The notes under the pieces were generated by a model. The model had not been told where the DNA came from. It worked only from the letters and a program-made list of their open reading frames with translations, and did no database searches. Positions 15,415-23,748 of a stretch of 64,000 nt of DNA are shown here, piece after piece. Each line of letters opens with the position of its first letter. Positions within the stretch are counted from its first letter, which is position 1. This DNA comes from Serratia sarumanii (GTDB lineage Bacteria; Pseudomonadota; Gammaproteobacteria; Enterobacterales; Enterobacteriaceae), in NCBI RefSeq assembly GCF_029962605.1, contig NZ_CP124750.1, forward strand, positions 62,001 to 126,000, written 5' to 3'. Position numbers and translations under genes: made by a program.

Positions 15415-16275
15415 ATGAACCCGATATCTAGTTTTATACCCCATGGCCGTGACAGGCTGAAATACATAGAGTTTTCACTCATCTTTAAAGGGGAGGTGTC
15501 AAGAGCGAACCTCATGGATACATTTGGTATCAAAGAGGCGTCTGCTACAAGAGATCTGAATCAATACATTGAGTTAACTAATGAAAAGAACAGTTTTTTT
15601 GATAAAAAGTCTAAAAAACATGTAATTAGAGATGAAACTTTCTCTCCACACTTTGAGCTTACTGACATAGACGCACTTTGCTGGTTAAAGGCGGAGAAAG
15701 TTGATAAGAGTGAACAGTATTATACTTACAGATGCCAAAGGATAAATTTGCCTTCGCAAAGAGAGTTTGCTCCAATTACTAGAGCGATCACGCAGAAATC
15801 GAAGGTGGAGATTGAATATCTATCGGTTGATAATGGTATTTCTAAAAGAATTATTACACCACACAGTCTTTTTGATGATGGGTTAAAGATATATATAAGA
15901 GCATTTGATAGCAATAGAAAGAAATTCTTAAACTTTTCACCATCAAGAGTGGTTTCCTCTAAACTACTTGACTCAAAGCTAGGTGAAGGCGAAAAAATTG
16001 AGGATGATGAAAAGTGGAATTTATTCATTGAGTTAGATATTGTTCCTCATCCAGGTATAAAGGTGAAAGAGACAATAGAATATGAATATAAAATGATTAG
16101 AGGAATGCTAAAAATAAAAGTAAGAGAGGCAACGGCTGGGTTTTTTCTGAGGTCATGGAATGTTGATTGTTCTCCTGACGCTACGCTTTCCCCCAAAGTG
16201 TATCATTTGCATTTAAATAATGTTAAAAATTTTGAGGGGTCTGAAATGCTATTTATTGCCCCAACATCTTGGTGA
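15415..16275 (+). CDS. WYL-domain transcriptional regulator (BrxR/CapW-like)
   Basis: A 286-residue protein: a winged-helix region at about 15-65 (RLKYIEFSLIFKGEVSRANLMDTFGIKEASATRDLNQYIEL), a WYL-type ligand domain at about 120-195 (ITQKSKVEIEYLSVDNG...HSLFDDGLKIYIRAFD) and a C-terminal extension. This layout matches BrxR/CapW repressors, which control phage-defence loci and are released by a ligand such as nucleic acid. ATG 15415 has AGGG ten bases upstream; GTG 15406 is the alternative. It is AT-rich like the cargo pair. No defence gene is adjacent, so its targets may be its own promoter, the divergent small gene or the cargo at the other end. Confidence 0.8.
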   Translation: MNPISSFIPHGRDRLKYIEFSLIFKGEVSRANLMDTFGIKEASATRDLNQYIELTNEKNSFFDKKSKKHVIRDETFSPHFELTDIDALCWLKAEKVDKSEQYYTYRCQRINLPSQREFAPITRAITQKSKVEIEYLSVDNGISKRIITPHSLFDDGLKIYIRAFDSNRKKFLNFSPSRVVSSKLLDSKLGEGEKIEDDEKWNLFIELDIVPHPGIKVKETIEYEYKMIRGMLKIKVREATAGFFLRSWNVDCSPDATLSPKVYHLHLNNVKNFEGSEMLFIAPTSW

Positions 16276-16339
16276 GTTATAATATTTACGCTATACTCAC
16301 GGCGATAAAGTATACTCGCTGATATGATAAAAATATTTA

Positions 16340-16364
16340 AAACCGGCTCTGTCCGGTTTTTTTT
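16340..16364 (+). terminator. Terminator of the WYL gene
   Basis: An AACCGG/CCGGTT stem is followed by a run of eight Ts, about 65 bases after the WYL stop. Confidence 0.8.
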
Positions 16365-16379
16365 GTGCCTGAGGTTCAG

Positions 16380-16487
16380 ACTGTTCACCCTGTAGGTGAA
16401 CAGTTGTGTACACTGAGAAGGTAGCTATACACTCGCTAATGCATTGAAATTAAAATAGAAAACAAAAAAGTGTATAGGGTGAACAGT
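16380..16487. repeat. Iteron cluster 2 (P4-type origin element)
   Basis: ACTGTTCACC lies at 16380-16389 and GGTGAACAGT at 16395-16404 and 16478-16487. The last copy shares a longer context (ATAGGGTGAACAGTTTT) with the copy at 10101 in cluster 1. Paired ori and crr elements bound by alpha are the hallmark of P4 replication. This cluster is 160 bases inside the right attachment site. Confidence 0.82.
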
Positions 16488-16589
16488 TTTGCGATAAATC
16501 TTTTTTGTAAGTGGAGTAAGCGCCGGTATTGGCTGTAATTTAAACAACTCTGAATGTAGCGGTAACAAGTATGTATATGTGTGTGTATA
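16426..16589. repeat. TATACAC/GTGTATA repeats near the right end
   Basis: TATACAC at 16426-16432 and GTGTATA at 16470-16476 and 16583-16589 echo the GTGTATAA cluster in front of int. Together they may be right-side integrase arm sites. Confidence 0.35.
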
Positions 16590-16649
16590 CTATGGCTGGG
16601 TGATGCATAATTATTTTATTTAAAAAAGTGACTTGCGTTGCTTTTAGTG

Positions 16650-16669
16650 CTCCTGTGATCTTCCGCCAA
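16650..16669 (+). repeat. attR: right boundary of the satellite
   Basis: An exact 20-base copy of 5740-5759. Identity ends at both sides (A/G before, A/T after). It marks the right end of a 10.9-kb element and is what remains of the original selC-flanking target. Confidence 0.93.
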
Positions 16670-16801
16670 TCAATATCTCCCAATCTCCCCTGTGATTGTC
16701 GGCTCCGGTAGGGGTAATTTACTCCTCTCATTTTGTGATAGTGCGGCTTGTGTGGGTAGAAGAAACGTTCATGAAGAAGGACTACGAGGCGGTAAGCCTT
16801 G

Positions 16802-16824
16802 ACGTAAAAACCGCTTACGCGGCC
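16802..16824 (-). terminator. Terminator at the end of the immunity gene
   Basis: A CCGC/GCGG stem around the stop codon, read on the minus strand, is followed by five Ts. Short but well placed. Confidence 0.5.
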
Positions 16825-17153
16825 TTTTTATTTCTGAGGAACAGGGCAAGCAGATACAGGGCGCCCAGCGGCACGGCCATGACATAACAGAATGCATAAT
16901 ACAGGATCAGCACGCCATTTTTGCCTATGGTATCGGCGAACAGTCCGCGGTGCCAAAATTCTTCACTCGTGAACCGCAGGGCGGCCGTTTCAATGCCTTT
17001 TTTAGCACAGGGATACAGTAAAAAGCTCAGAATGGAGAGGATCAACGAAAGTGCGATATTCACCATGTCCTGGAAAGAATAGATGTAATAAAGCGCGGTA
17101 AAAAAATAGGCCGCTCCCCACACCTGACTTTTCCAATAATACGCTTTGGTCAT
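16815..17153 (-). CDS. Colicin-E1-type immunity protein (orphan)
   Basis: A 112-residue membrane protein with three or four hydrophobic segments. The pattern LLYPCAKKGIETAALRFTSEEFW...LYYAFCYVMAVPLGALYLLALFLRNK closely follows the colicin E1 immunity protein (LCPYSKYAIEYIAFNF...LYNLLCLVLAIPFGLLGLF) as I remember it. Such proteins sit in the inner membrane and block pore-forming colicins. ATG 17153 follows GGGAGG at six bases; the frame opens at 17273. No colicin or lysis gene lies nearby, so it is an orphan, perhaps protecting against related strains. It is just outside attR. The 199 bases upstream to 17352 hold no gene. Confidence 0.78.
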   Translation of the reverse strand: MTKAYYWKSQVWGAAYFFTALYYIYSFQDMVNIALSLILSILSFLLYPCAKKGIETAALRFTSEEFWHRGLFADTIGKNGVLILYYAFCYVMAVPLGALYLLALFLRNKKAA

Positions 17154-17352
17154 TTGTGCCTCCCTGGGCATGAGTTCCTTTCTGTTTCGTGCTTGGCGAA
17201 ATGGAATACCGATGCCATTGCCCGCGTCGCGCGGTTTACCCAAGACGTCTGAGTATGCGCAGGGCTTCGGCAAAATGCCATGTTACCGGCTTATCTGGCA
17301 GGCGTATTTGGGTTCTGCCGCGAGCGTCTTCTCTCCCCAACACCTAACCCCT

Positions 17353-18255
17353 TCACTCCCTTTGCAAAAAGAACTGCTTGATGGTCTGCCGCAGCCAGCG
17401 GTGCGCCGGATCGCGATCGAGGCGCGGATGCCAGGCCTGCACGATGAACACCGATTCCAGCTCGAGCGGCAGCTCGATCTCTGCTAACGGCAGGTGGATG
17501 TTGCTCACCCCCTGCAGCACGTGGCGCGGCAGCGGCAGGATAAAGTCCGATTTCATGGTCAACATCATCGCCGAATGAAAGCCCGGCAGGGTCAGGGCGA
17601 CGTTGCGCTGCAGGCCGAGATCGCGCAGCGCATCGTCGATCGGCCCCTGGGTGCGCCCGCGGCGGGAGACGCTGATATGCGGGTAATGGGTCAGGGTTTC
17701 GGGCGTTACCCGGCCAATGATCGGGTGCCCCGGCCGCACCAACGCCTGAAAGGTGCTGGTGAACAGGCTCTGCGTCTTGATTTCCGGGTGCCAGTCGCGT
17801 GAGGAACCGATCACCAGATCCACCTTGCCGCTGCGCAGCGCGTCATCCTCGCCGTCGCTTTCGGCGATAAACTTCAGGCCGCTCAGCGGCGCCATGTCCC
17901 GCAGCGTCTCCAGCAAGCCGCCTGCCAGCGCGCCGATAAAAATGTCGTTGGCGCGAATGGTGAAGGTTCTGGTCAGCTTGCCGGGCTCGAAGGATTCATT
18001 CGGCGCGATCAGCGTGGCAGCCTGCTCGATGATCTCGCCGAGCTGGCGTTTCAACTCCAGCGCACGCGGCGTCGGCACCAGATGCTTACCGGCTCTGACC
18101 ATGATCGGGTCGTCGAACTGCCGGCGGATGCGCCCCAGAATGCGGCTCATCGCCGGCGCGCTCAGATTCATCTTCTCGGCGGCGCCGCTCACGCTGCCTT
18201 CTTCCAGCAGCAGATTCAGCGCATAGATCAGGTTGAAATCAATTTTTTGCGGCAT
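17353..18255 (-). CDS. LysR-family regulator
   Basis: A 300-residue protein with an N-terminal LysR helix-turn-helix (NLLLEEGSVSGAAEKMNLSAPAMSRILGRIRRQFDDP) of the NodD-like branch and a C-terminal ligand domain. ATG 18255 has GGAGAGG upstream; the frame opens at 18300. It is divergent from the efflux operon starting at 18396, and the 140-base AT-rich gap should hold both promoters. It probably activates or represses that operon. Confidence 0.87.
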   Translation of the reverse strand: MPQKIDFNLIYALNLLLEEGSVSGAAEKMNLSAPAMSRILGRIRRQFDDPIMVRAGKHLVPTPRALELKRQLGEIIEQAATLIAPNESFEPGKLTRTFTIRANDIFIGALAGGLLETLRDMAPLSGLKFIAESDGEDDALRSGKVDLVIGSSRDWHPEIKTQSLFTSTFQALVRPGHPIIGRVTPETLTHYPHISVSRRGRTQGPIDDALRDLGLQRNVALTLPGFHSAMMLTMKSDFILPLPRHVLQGVSNIHLPLAEIELPLELESVFIVQAWHPRLDRDPAHRWLRQTIKQFFLQRE

Positions 18256-18395
18256 GGCCTCTCCGGTGGTGGTGCGCTCAATGGATTGCGTTTTGTGCAA
18301 CTAGTTAATTACATCATTTCATTTTAAACAATCGAAGTAAGCCCGGATACTGCCCACGACAACAAAGATTGAGGCTGAAACAGCAGGAGTGGGGA

Positions 18396-19931
18396 ATGGT
18401 TGAGGTGTCTGTTACGCCGCACCAAAAAAATCGATGGCTCGCCAGCGCCGGCGAAATCAACGGCCGAACCTGGCTGGGGTTGTTCGGCGTGTTTTTGGCG
18501 GTGATGGCCAGCGGCGTGGGGGAAAACGCCAGCAAGTTCGCGCTGGCGGATATACAGGGCGGCATGCTGCTGAGCTTCGATGCCGGCAGCTGGCTGACCA
18601 CCTGTTATGTCACCGGCTTTGTGATCGGTTCCGGGTTTACGCCCTGTTTTTGGCCGACCTTTTCGCTGCGCCGGGTGGCGTTGACGATGTGCGGCATTTA
18701 CCTGGCCGGTGGACTGCTGACGCCCTGGTTGGGAGAACAGTATGGCGTGCTGCTGGCGGTGCGCAGCCTGCAGGGCTTCGCCGGCGGCGCGTTGCCGCCG
18801 ATGCTGATGACGGTGGTGTTGCGTTTTATGCCGCCGCTGATCAAGGTGCTGGGGCTGGGCGCCTATGGCTGGGTCTCCGCCTGGAGCGCCACGCTGGGCG
18901 CCACTGCCGCCGCCTTTGCCTTTCACTGGGGCTGGAGCGGTTACTTCTATTGGAACCTGCCGCTGATGGCGATCGCCGCCGTGTGCATCGGTTACGGCCT
19001 GCCGCAGGATCCGTTGCGGCTGGAGCGCCTGCGGCAGTTCAACTGGCGCGGCCTGCTGCTCGGCGGCATGGCGCTCGGCATGCTGACGATGGGCATCTCA
19101 CAGGGGGAGCGCCTCGACTGGCTGAACTCACCGCTGATCTACGTTTTATTGTTGGGCGGCGGCGGATTATTGGCATTATTTCTGATGAATGAATGGTATC
19201 ACCCGCTGCCCTTTTTCAATTTGCAGTTATTAAGCAAAAGGAATTTGTCCTTCTCCCTAATTACGCTGGGTGGCGTGCTGTTAATTATGGTGTCGCTGGT
19301 CAATATCACGTCGGGATATTTAGCCGCGATTCAGGGCTATCGTCAGGAACAAACCTCCGACTTAATGCTGTGGGTAGCGTTGCCGCAATTAATTACGCTG
19401 CCAATTGTCGCCATGATATGCAATACGCCGCGGGTGGATTGCCGCTGGGTGCTGGCGATCAGCCTGCTGTTGATGGCCACCGCCTGCGTGCTGGCCGCCC
19501 AGCTGACGCCGGAATGGAACGGCGACACGTTTCGCGTTATCGCGTTGTTGCAGGCGGTCGCTCAACCGATGGCGATCATCCCCCTGTTGATGCAGGCGAC
19601 CGGCGGGCTGTTGCCGACCGACGGGCCGTTTGCGGCGGCCTGGTTCAACGCGGTGAAGGGTTTCGCCGCCACCGCGGCCGGCGGCGCCATCGCGCTGCTC
19701 AGCCGGCAGCGCGGGGACTATCACGCCGGCACGATCGCCGACGGTTTTGGCTCGGCCTACAGCCGCGCATCGGGGACGGCGGAGCAGCTGGCACAGCTTG
19801 CCGCTCGGCAGGGCCACGTGCTGGCCAGCGCCGATCTTTATCTGTTGGTTGCCGGCCTGGCGTTATTACTGACCGCGCTGATTTTATTTATGCCGACCCG
19901 TATTTATCCGCCGCGTTCGGTCGCCGCCTGA
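18396..19931 (+). CDS. DHA2-family (EmrB-like) MFS exporter
   Basis: A 511-residue protein with about 14 hydrophobic segments, the count of the DHA2 drug:H+ antiporters. LAVMASGVGENASKFALADIQGG and SLQGFAGGALPPMLMTVV correspond to the first helices of the family. AGGAG lies six bases before ATG 18396. It is the inner-membrane pump of a tripartite exporter whose adaptor and outer-membrane channel follow. A stretch around 19150-19420 is richer in TTA/ATT codons than the rest. The substrate is unknown; the co-transcribed siderophore reductase hints at a siderophore or related molecule. Confidence 0.85.
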   Translation: MVEVSVTPHQKNRWLASAGEINGRTWLGLFGVFLAVMASGVGENASKFALADIQGGMLLSFDAGSWLTTCYVTGFVIGSGFTPCFWPTFSLRRVALTMCGIYLAGGLLTPWLGEQYGVLLAVRSLQGFAGGALPPMLMTVVLRFMPPLIKVLGLGAYGWVSAWSATLGATAAAFAFHWGWSGYFYWNLPLMAIAAVCIGYGLPQDPLRLERLRQFNWRGLLLGGMALGMLTMGISQGERLDWLNSPLIYVLLLGGGGLLALFLMNEWYHPLPFFNLQLLSKRNLSFSLITLGGVLLIMVSLVNITSGYLAAIQGYRQEQTSDLMLWVALPQLITLPIVAMICNTPRVDCRWVLAISLLLMATACVLAAQLTPEWNGDTFRVIALLQAVAQPMAIIPLLMQATGGLLPTDGPFAAAWFNAVKGFAATAAGGAIALLSRQRGDYHAGTIADGFGSAYSRASGTAEQLAQLAARQGHVLASADLYLLVAGLALLLTALILFMPTRIYPPRSVAA

Positions 19932-19972
19932 CATTTTATCATCAGAAATAAATATTAAGTGGAGTCACTTTT

Positions 19973-21016
19973 ATGGCTAACAAGAAAGTCGCCGTCGCCG
20001 TATTGGCGGTTACCGTTATTACGCTGGGGTTATTAATCAATAAATTCTTTATTAAAGAAACACAGCAGAATACCAACGACGCCTATATTCGCGCCGATAT
20101 CTCGCGTATTTCTCCGCAGATTGCCGGTGAAATTGCGCAGGTGTTGGTCAGGGACAACCAGTGGGTCAAACAGGGTGAATTGCTGGCGGTGATCGACCCG
20201 CGTGAATTCAACGTCGCGCTGGCGCAGGCGACGGCGCAGGAGCAATCCGCCCGCGCCCGGCAGGACGACGCCAGGGCTAACCTCACCCGCCAGAGTGCGC
20301 TGATCGCCGCCGCGCAGGCGGAGCGGCAGGCGGCGCAGGCGGAGCTGGCGTTTGCGCGCCAGGAGCAGAACCGCTACCAGAGAATGGCCAGCAGCGGCGC
20401 GGGCTCCCAGCAGGCGGCGCAGCAGGCGACAACGCGGGTGCACACGCTTTCCGCCAATGTGGCGCAGGCGGAGGCGACGCTCAAAGCGGCGCGAAACATG
20501 GAGCAGGTGCTGCAAGCCAAGCTGGCGGACAGCGATGCCGAGCTGATGCTGGCGCAGGCCAAGAAAGCGATGGCCGAGCTGAACCTGTCTTACACCCGAA
20601 TCACCGCGCCGATCGGCGGCGTGGTCGGCAAGAAAAGCCTGCGGGTCGGGGAGTTCGTCAAACCGGGCGATGCGCTGCTGGCCATCGTGCCGCAGGACAA
20701 GCTGTACATCATCGCCAACTACCAGGAAACCCAGCTGGAAAACATTGCGCACGGGCAGTCGGTGGACATCCATATCGATACCTTTCCCGGCCAAACGCTG
20801 AAAGGGCAGGTGGACAGCATTGCGCCGGCTTCCGGCGTCAGCTTCGCGGCCGTGGCGCCGGAGAACGCCACCGGCAACTTCACCAAGATCGTTCAGCGCA
20901 TCCCGGTGAAGATCGTGTTTGATAGCAACAAGGAGCACGCCGCCTTGCTGAGCGCCCTGCGCGTCGGGATGTCCGCGGACGTCAGCATCAATACGCTGGA
21001 CGGAGGCCTGCAATGA
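19973..21016 (+). CDS. HlyD/EmrA-type membrane fusion protein
   Basis: A 347-residue periplasmic adaptor. It has one N-terminal membrane anchor (residues 6-24), a lipoyl half-motif (ISPQIAGEIAQVLVRDNQWVKQGELLAVIDP), a long alanine- and glutamine-rich coiled coil (about 75-185), the second lipoyl half (ITAPIGGVVGKKSLRVGEFVKPGDALL) and a beta-barrel domain. It links the pump to the outer-membrane channel. GTGGAG precedes the ATG, and the stop overlaps the next gene by four bases. Confidence 0.9.
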   Translation: MANKKVAVAVLAVTVITLGLLINKFFIKETQQNTNDAYIRADISRISPQIAGEIAQVLVRDNQWVKQGELLAVIDPREFNVALAQATAQEQSARARQDDARANLTRQSALIAAAQAERQAAQAELAFARQEQNRYQRMASSGAGSQQAAQQATTRVHTLSANVAQAEATLKAARNMEQVLQAKLADSDAELMLAQAKKAMAELNLSYTRITAPIGGVVGKKSLRVGEFVKPGDALLAIVPQDKLYIIANYQETQLENIAHGQSVDIHIDTFPGQTLKGQVDSIAPASGVSFAAVAPENATGNFTKIVQRIPVKIVFDSNKEHAALLSALRVGMSADVSINTLDGGLQ

Positions 21017-22458
21017 ACAGAGCCGTGATCCCGCTGCTGTTGATTGCGCTGAGCGGCTGCCGGGCGGTAGGGCCGGACTACGCTCGGCCGCAGAACGCGC
21101 TGCCCAATAACTGGGGCGAGCAGGCCGGCGGCGGAGCGCTGCCGGTGGCCTGGTGGTCGATATTCAACGACGCGCCGCTGTCGCAACTGGTGCAGCGCGC
21201 GGCGGCCGGCAACCTGGATCTGCAGCTCGCCACGGCGCGCATGCAGCAAAGCCGCGCCCTGCTGGGCGTGACCGAGGCGGCGCTGATGCCGGATCTGAGT
21301 CTGGACGGCGCCTATCAGCGCCAGCGCGCCACCTCGGTGGGCAGCATGGATCCGTCCGGCAACGGCGGAGAGGCGGATTATAACCTCTGGCGCGGCGGAT
21401 TCAGTGCCAGCTGGGAGCTGGACATGTGGGGCAAGCTGCGTCGCGCGTCGGAAAGCGCGCGCGCCGGCTTCGCCGCTTCGCAGGAGAATCGGCGCGCGCT
21501 GCTGACGTCGGTGACGGCGGAGGTGGCGAGCGATTATCTGCGCCTGCGCGCCACGCAGCAGCAGCTGGCGGTGGCGCAGGAAAACCGCGCCACGGCGCTA
21601 CGCACGCTGCAGCTGACGCAAAGCCGTTATCAAAGCGGCGCGGGCAACGAACTGGATATCGATCAGGCGCAGGTGCAGTTGGCGCAGGTGGATGCCCTGC
21701 TGCCGACGCTGGTCGATCGGCAGGAACGCTTGATCAACGCCATCAGCCTGCTGTTGGGCGAGCGGCCGGGCGCGCTGAAAGCGATGTTGTCGCCGACGGG
21801 GCCGCTGCCGACGCTGGCGCGCGCGGTGCCGATGGGCGTGCCGTCGGATCTGGCGCTGCGCAGGCCGGATATTCGCGAAGCGGCGGCGCGTTTGCATCAG
21901 GCGACCGCCGAGATCGGCGTCGCCACCGCCGACTACTATCCGCGCATCACGCTGACCGGCAACGCGGGCTATCAGGCGCTGGCGCTGGCGGATATGGGCA
22001 GTTGGTCCACGCATACCTTCGCCATCGGCCCCACCCTGTATCTGCCGCTGTTCGACGGGGGGAAAATCACCCAGCGGGTACGCCTGAGCGAATACCGGCA
22101 GCAGGAAATGGCCATCGCCTACCAGCAAACGGTGCTGCGCGCCTGGCACGAGATCGACGACGCGCTTTCCGGCTATCGCGCCCAGCAGCGCCGCCAGACG
22201 CACTTGGCCGAGGCGCTGGCCGCCAACCGGCACGCGTTTGCGCTGGCGCGCGACAGCTATCTGAACGGCGCCAGCGATTTTATCCATGTTCTGAGCACGC
22301 AGCGTGCGCTGCTGGATCTGCAGTCCGCGCAAATTGTTTCTCAGGAGGAGACGGCGATCGCCGTGGTGAATATCTATCGAGCGCTGGGCGGTGGCTGGGA
22401 ACACACCTATCCGTCTGCGGCGCCACAGGAGAAGGCTGATGCACAACACGCTGAATAA
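21013..22458 (+). CDS. Outer-membrane efflux lipoprotein (NodT/OprM family)
   Basis: A 481-residue TolC-like channel of the NodT family. The signal peptide ends in a lipobox (LIALSGC, Cys17), so it is a lipoprotein. Paired OEP helices recur (LDLQLATARMQQSRALLG... and ATAEIGVATADYYPRITLTG). It completes the tripartite exporter. The start overlaps the adaptor gene by ATGA and the end overlaps the next gene by 20 bases. Confidence 0.9.
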   Translation: MNRAVIPLLLIALSGCRAVGPDYARPQNALPNNWGEQAGGGALPVAWWSIFNDAPLSQLVQRAAAGNLDLQLATARMQQSRALLGVTEAALMPDLSLDGAYQRQRATSVGSMDPSGNGGEADYNLWRGGFSASWELDMWGKLRRASESARAGFAASQENRRALLTSVTAEVASDYLRLRATQQQLAVAQENRATALRTLQLTQSRYQSGAGNELDIDQAQVQLAQVDALLPTLVDRQERLINAISLLLGERPGALKAMLSPTGPLPTLARAVPMGVPSDLALRRPDIREAAARLHQATAEIGVATADYYPRITLTGNAGYQALALADMGSWSTHTFAIGPTLYLPLFDGGKITQRVRLSEYRQQEMAIAYQQTVLRAWHEIDDALSGYRAQQRRQTHLAEALAANRHAFALARDSYLNGASDFIHVLSTQRALLDLQSAQIVSQEETAIAVVNIYRALGGGWEHTYPSAAPQEKADAQHAE

Positions 22459-23212
22459 AATTGTCGATGAGATGCTGGAAAGGGACACCCGCCGCAAACG
22501 GGAGGCCCGGGTGAGCGCCGTGCGGCAAGTCACCGCCCGGATCCGCCGCATCACGTTGAGCGGCGACGATGTGGATAAGTTTATCGCCGATCCGCGCGCG
22601 CAGGAACCGGCCAGCTGGGTCAAGGTGTTCTTCCCGTGGCGCGACACGCTGGCCGGACGGGCTTACACCCTGAGCGGCATCGACAAACTCGCCCGCACCT
22701 TCGATATCGACATGGTGCTGCACGGCGAAGGCCCGGCGTCGAACTGGGCGCGTGACGCGATGCCGGGCGACAAGCTGGGGTTCGCCGGCCCTTGCTCCGG
22801 CGGCTTTCGTCTGTTGCCGCAAACCCGCTGGCTGCTGTTGCTGGGCGATGAGACCGCGCTGCCCGCCATGCGCACCATCCTCGCCTCGCTGTCTGCCCCG
22901 TTGCCGGTGCTGTGGTTCGCCGAAGTGGGCGATGCGCAGGAGATTCAGGACGTCGATTACTCCTTTTTGCAGGTGAACAGCTGGCAAATCCGCACCCGAC
23001 ATTTCGACAGTGTGATGAACAGCCCGCTGGTGCAGGCCGTCAGCCATTGCGAGCTGCCGCCCGGCGAAGGGCAGGTGTGGCTGGCCTGCGAACACCAGGT
23101 CGCCGCCTATCTGAAGGCGCGCTTTATCAACGAAATGGGCATTTCCCGCGCTGCGCTGTTTGCCAAGGGTTATTGGAAAAAGGGCGAAGCCAACTTCAAG
23201 GGTGCGATTTAA
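22439..23212 (+). CDS. Siderophore-interacting protein (FAD-dependent ferric reductase)
   Basis: A 257-residue protein of the SIP/ViuB family. It has an N-terminal FAD-binding barrel with RAYTLSGID (about residues 74-82) and FDIDMVLHGEGPASNWA, a GFAGPCSGGF loop, and a C-terminal NAD(P)H-type domain (WLLLLGDETALPAMRTIL). Members reduce ferric siderophores in the cytoplasm to release iron. ATG 22439, with AGGAGAAGG upstream, lies inside the end of the channel gene, so it is part of the exporter operon. That pairing is unusual and may point to siderophore recycling. Confidence 0.85.
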   Translation: MHNTLNKIVDEMLERDTRRKREARVSAVRQVTARIRRITLSGDDVDKFIADPRAQEPASWVKVFFPWRDTLAGRAYTLSGIDKLARTFDIDMVLHGEGPASNWARDAMPGDKLGFAGPCSGGFRLLPQTRWLLLLGDETALPAMRTILASLSAPLPVLWFAEVGDAQEIQDVDYSFLQVNSWQIRTRHFDSVMNSPLVQAVSHCELPPGEGQVWLACEHQVAAYLKARFINEMGISRAALFAKGYWKKGEANFKGAI

Positions 23213-23233
23213 CTCGGGCGAATGAGGGTTGTT

Positions 23234-23677
23234 ATGATTGAGAGAGTGTTATTGGCGGTGGACTGTTTTGAACACAGCGGCAATGCCCTGGATTTTATGG
23301 CGCGTCTGCAAGGCAGCATCGGCGGCGTGATCGTACTGACGGTGGTAGACAATGCCTTCACGCTCAGCCGCAGCGGCCTGCGTTTCGACAGCGACGAGCG
23401 CGAGGAATATCCCGCCGCCCAGCGCGAAGAGGCACTGGCGGAAAAGCAGGTCGGGCAGGTGACGCGGGCGCTGAAACAGATGGGCTTCAACGCCCAGGGG
23501 CTGCTGGCCGCCGGGGCGCCCATCGAGGTGATCCCGGAACAAATGGCGCTGTTTAACTGCGATTTGCTGATCATCTCGCACCGCCACCTGTCTTCGTTGG
23601 GGCGCTGGTTGAACGCCTCCGTCACGCGCGGCCTGCTGGATGAGATTGGCCAACCGGTATTGGTGATCCCGCGCTAA
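23234..23677 (+). CDS. Universal stress protein (UspA family)
   Basis: A 147-residue single-domain Usp (MIERVLLAVDCFEHSGNALDFMARL at the N-terminus, APIEVIPEQMALFNCDLLIISHR and TRGLLDEIGQPVLVIPR at the C-terminus). The nucleotide-binding G-x2-G-x9-G signature is not obvious, so ATP binding is uncertain. ATG 23234 has GAGG at five bases; ATG 23222 is an alternative. It lies 21 bases after the SIP gene and may be the last gene of that operon. Confidence 0.75.
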   Translation: MIERVLLAVDCFEHSGNALDFMARLQGSIGGVIVLTVVDNAFTLSRSGLRFDSDEREEYPAAQREEALAEKQVGQVTRALKQMGFNAQGLLAAGAPIEVIPEQMALFNCDLLIISHRHLSSLGRWLNASVTRGLLDEIGQPVLVIPR

Positions 23678-23748
23678 GCTATGGGTAAGGGCAGCCGCAT
23701 GCGGCTGCGCGCGTTCGGCGACGAAGGCCGTACATACCGGAGGTCAAC

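Noticed and set aside
16696..16887. 63-codon frame beyond attR
   Set aside because: Overlaps the end of the immunity gene and a terminator; no coding character.
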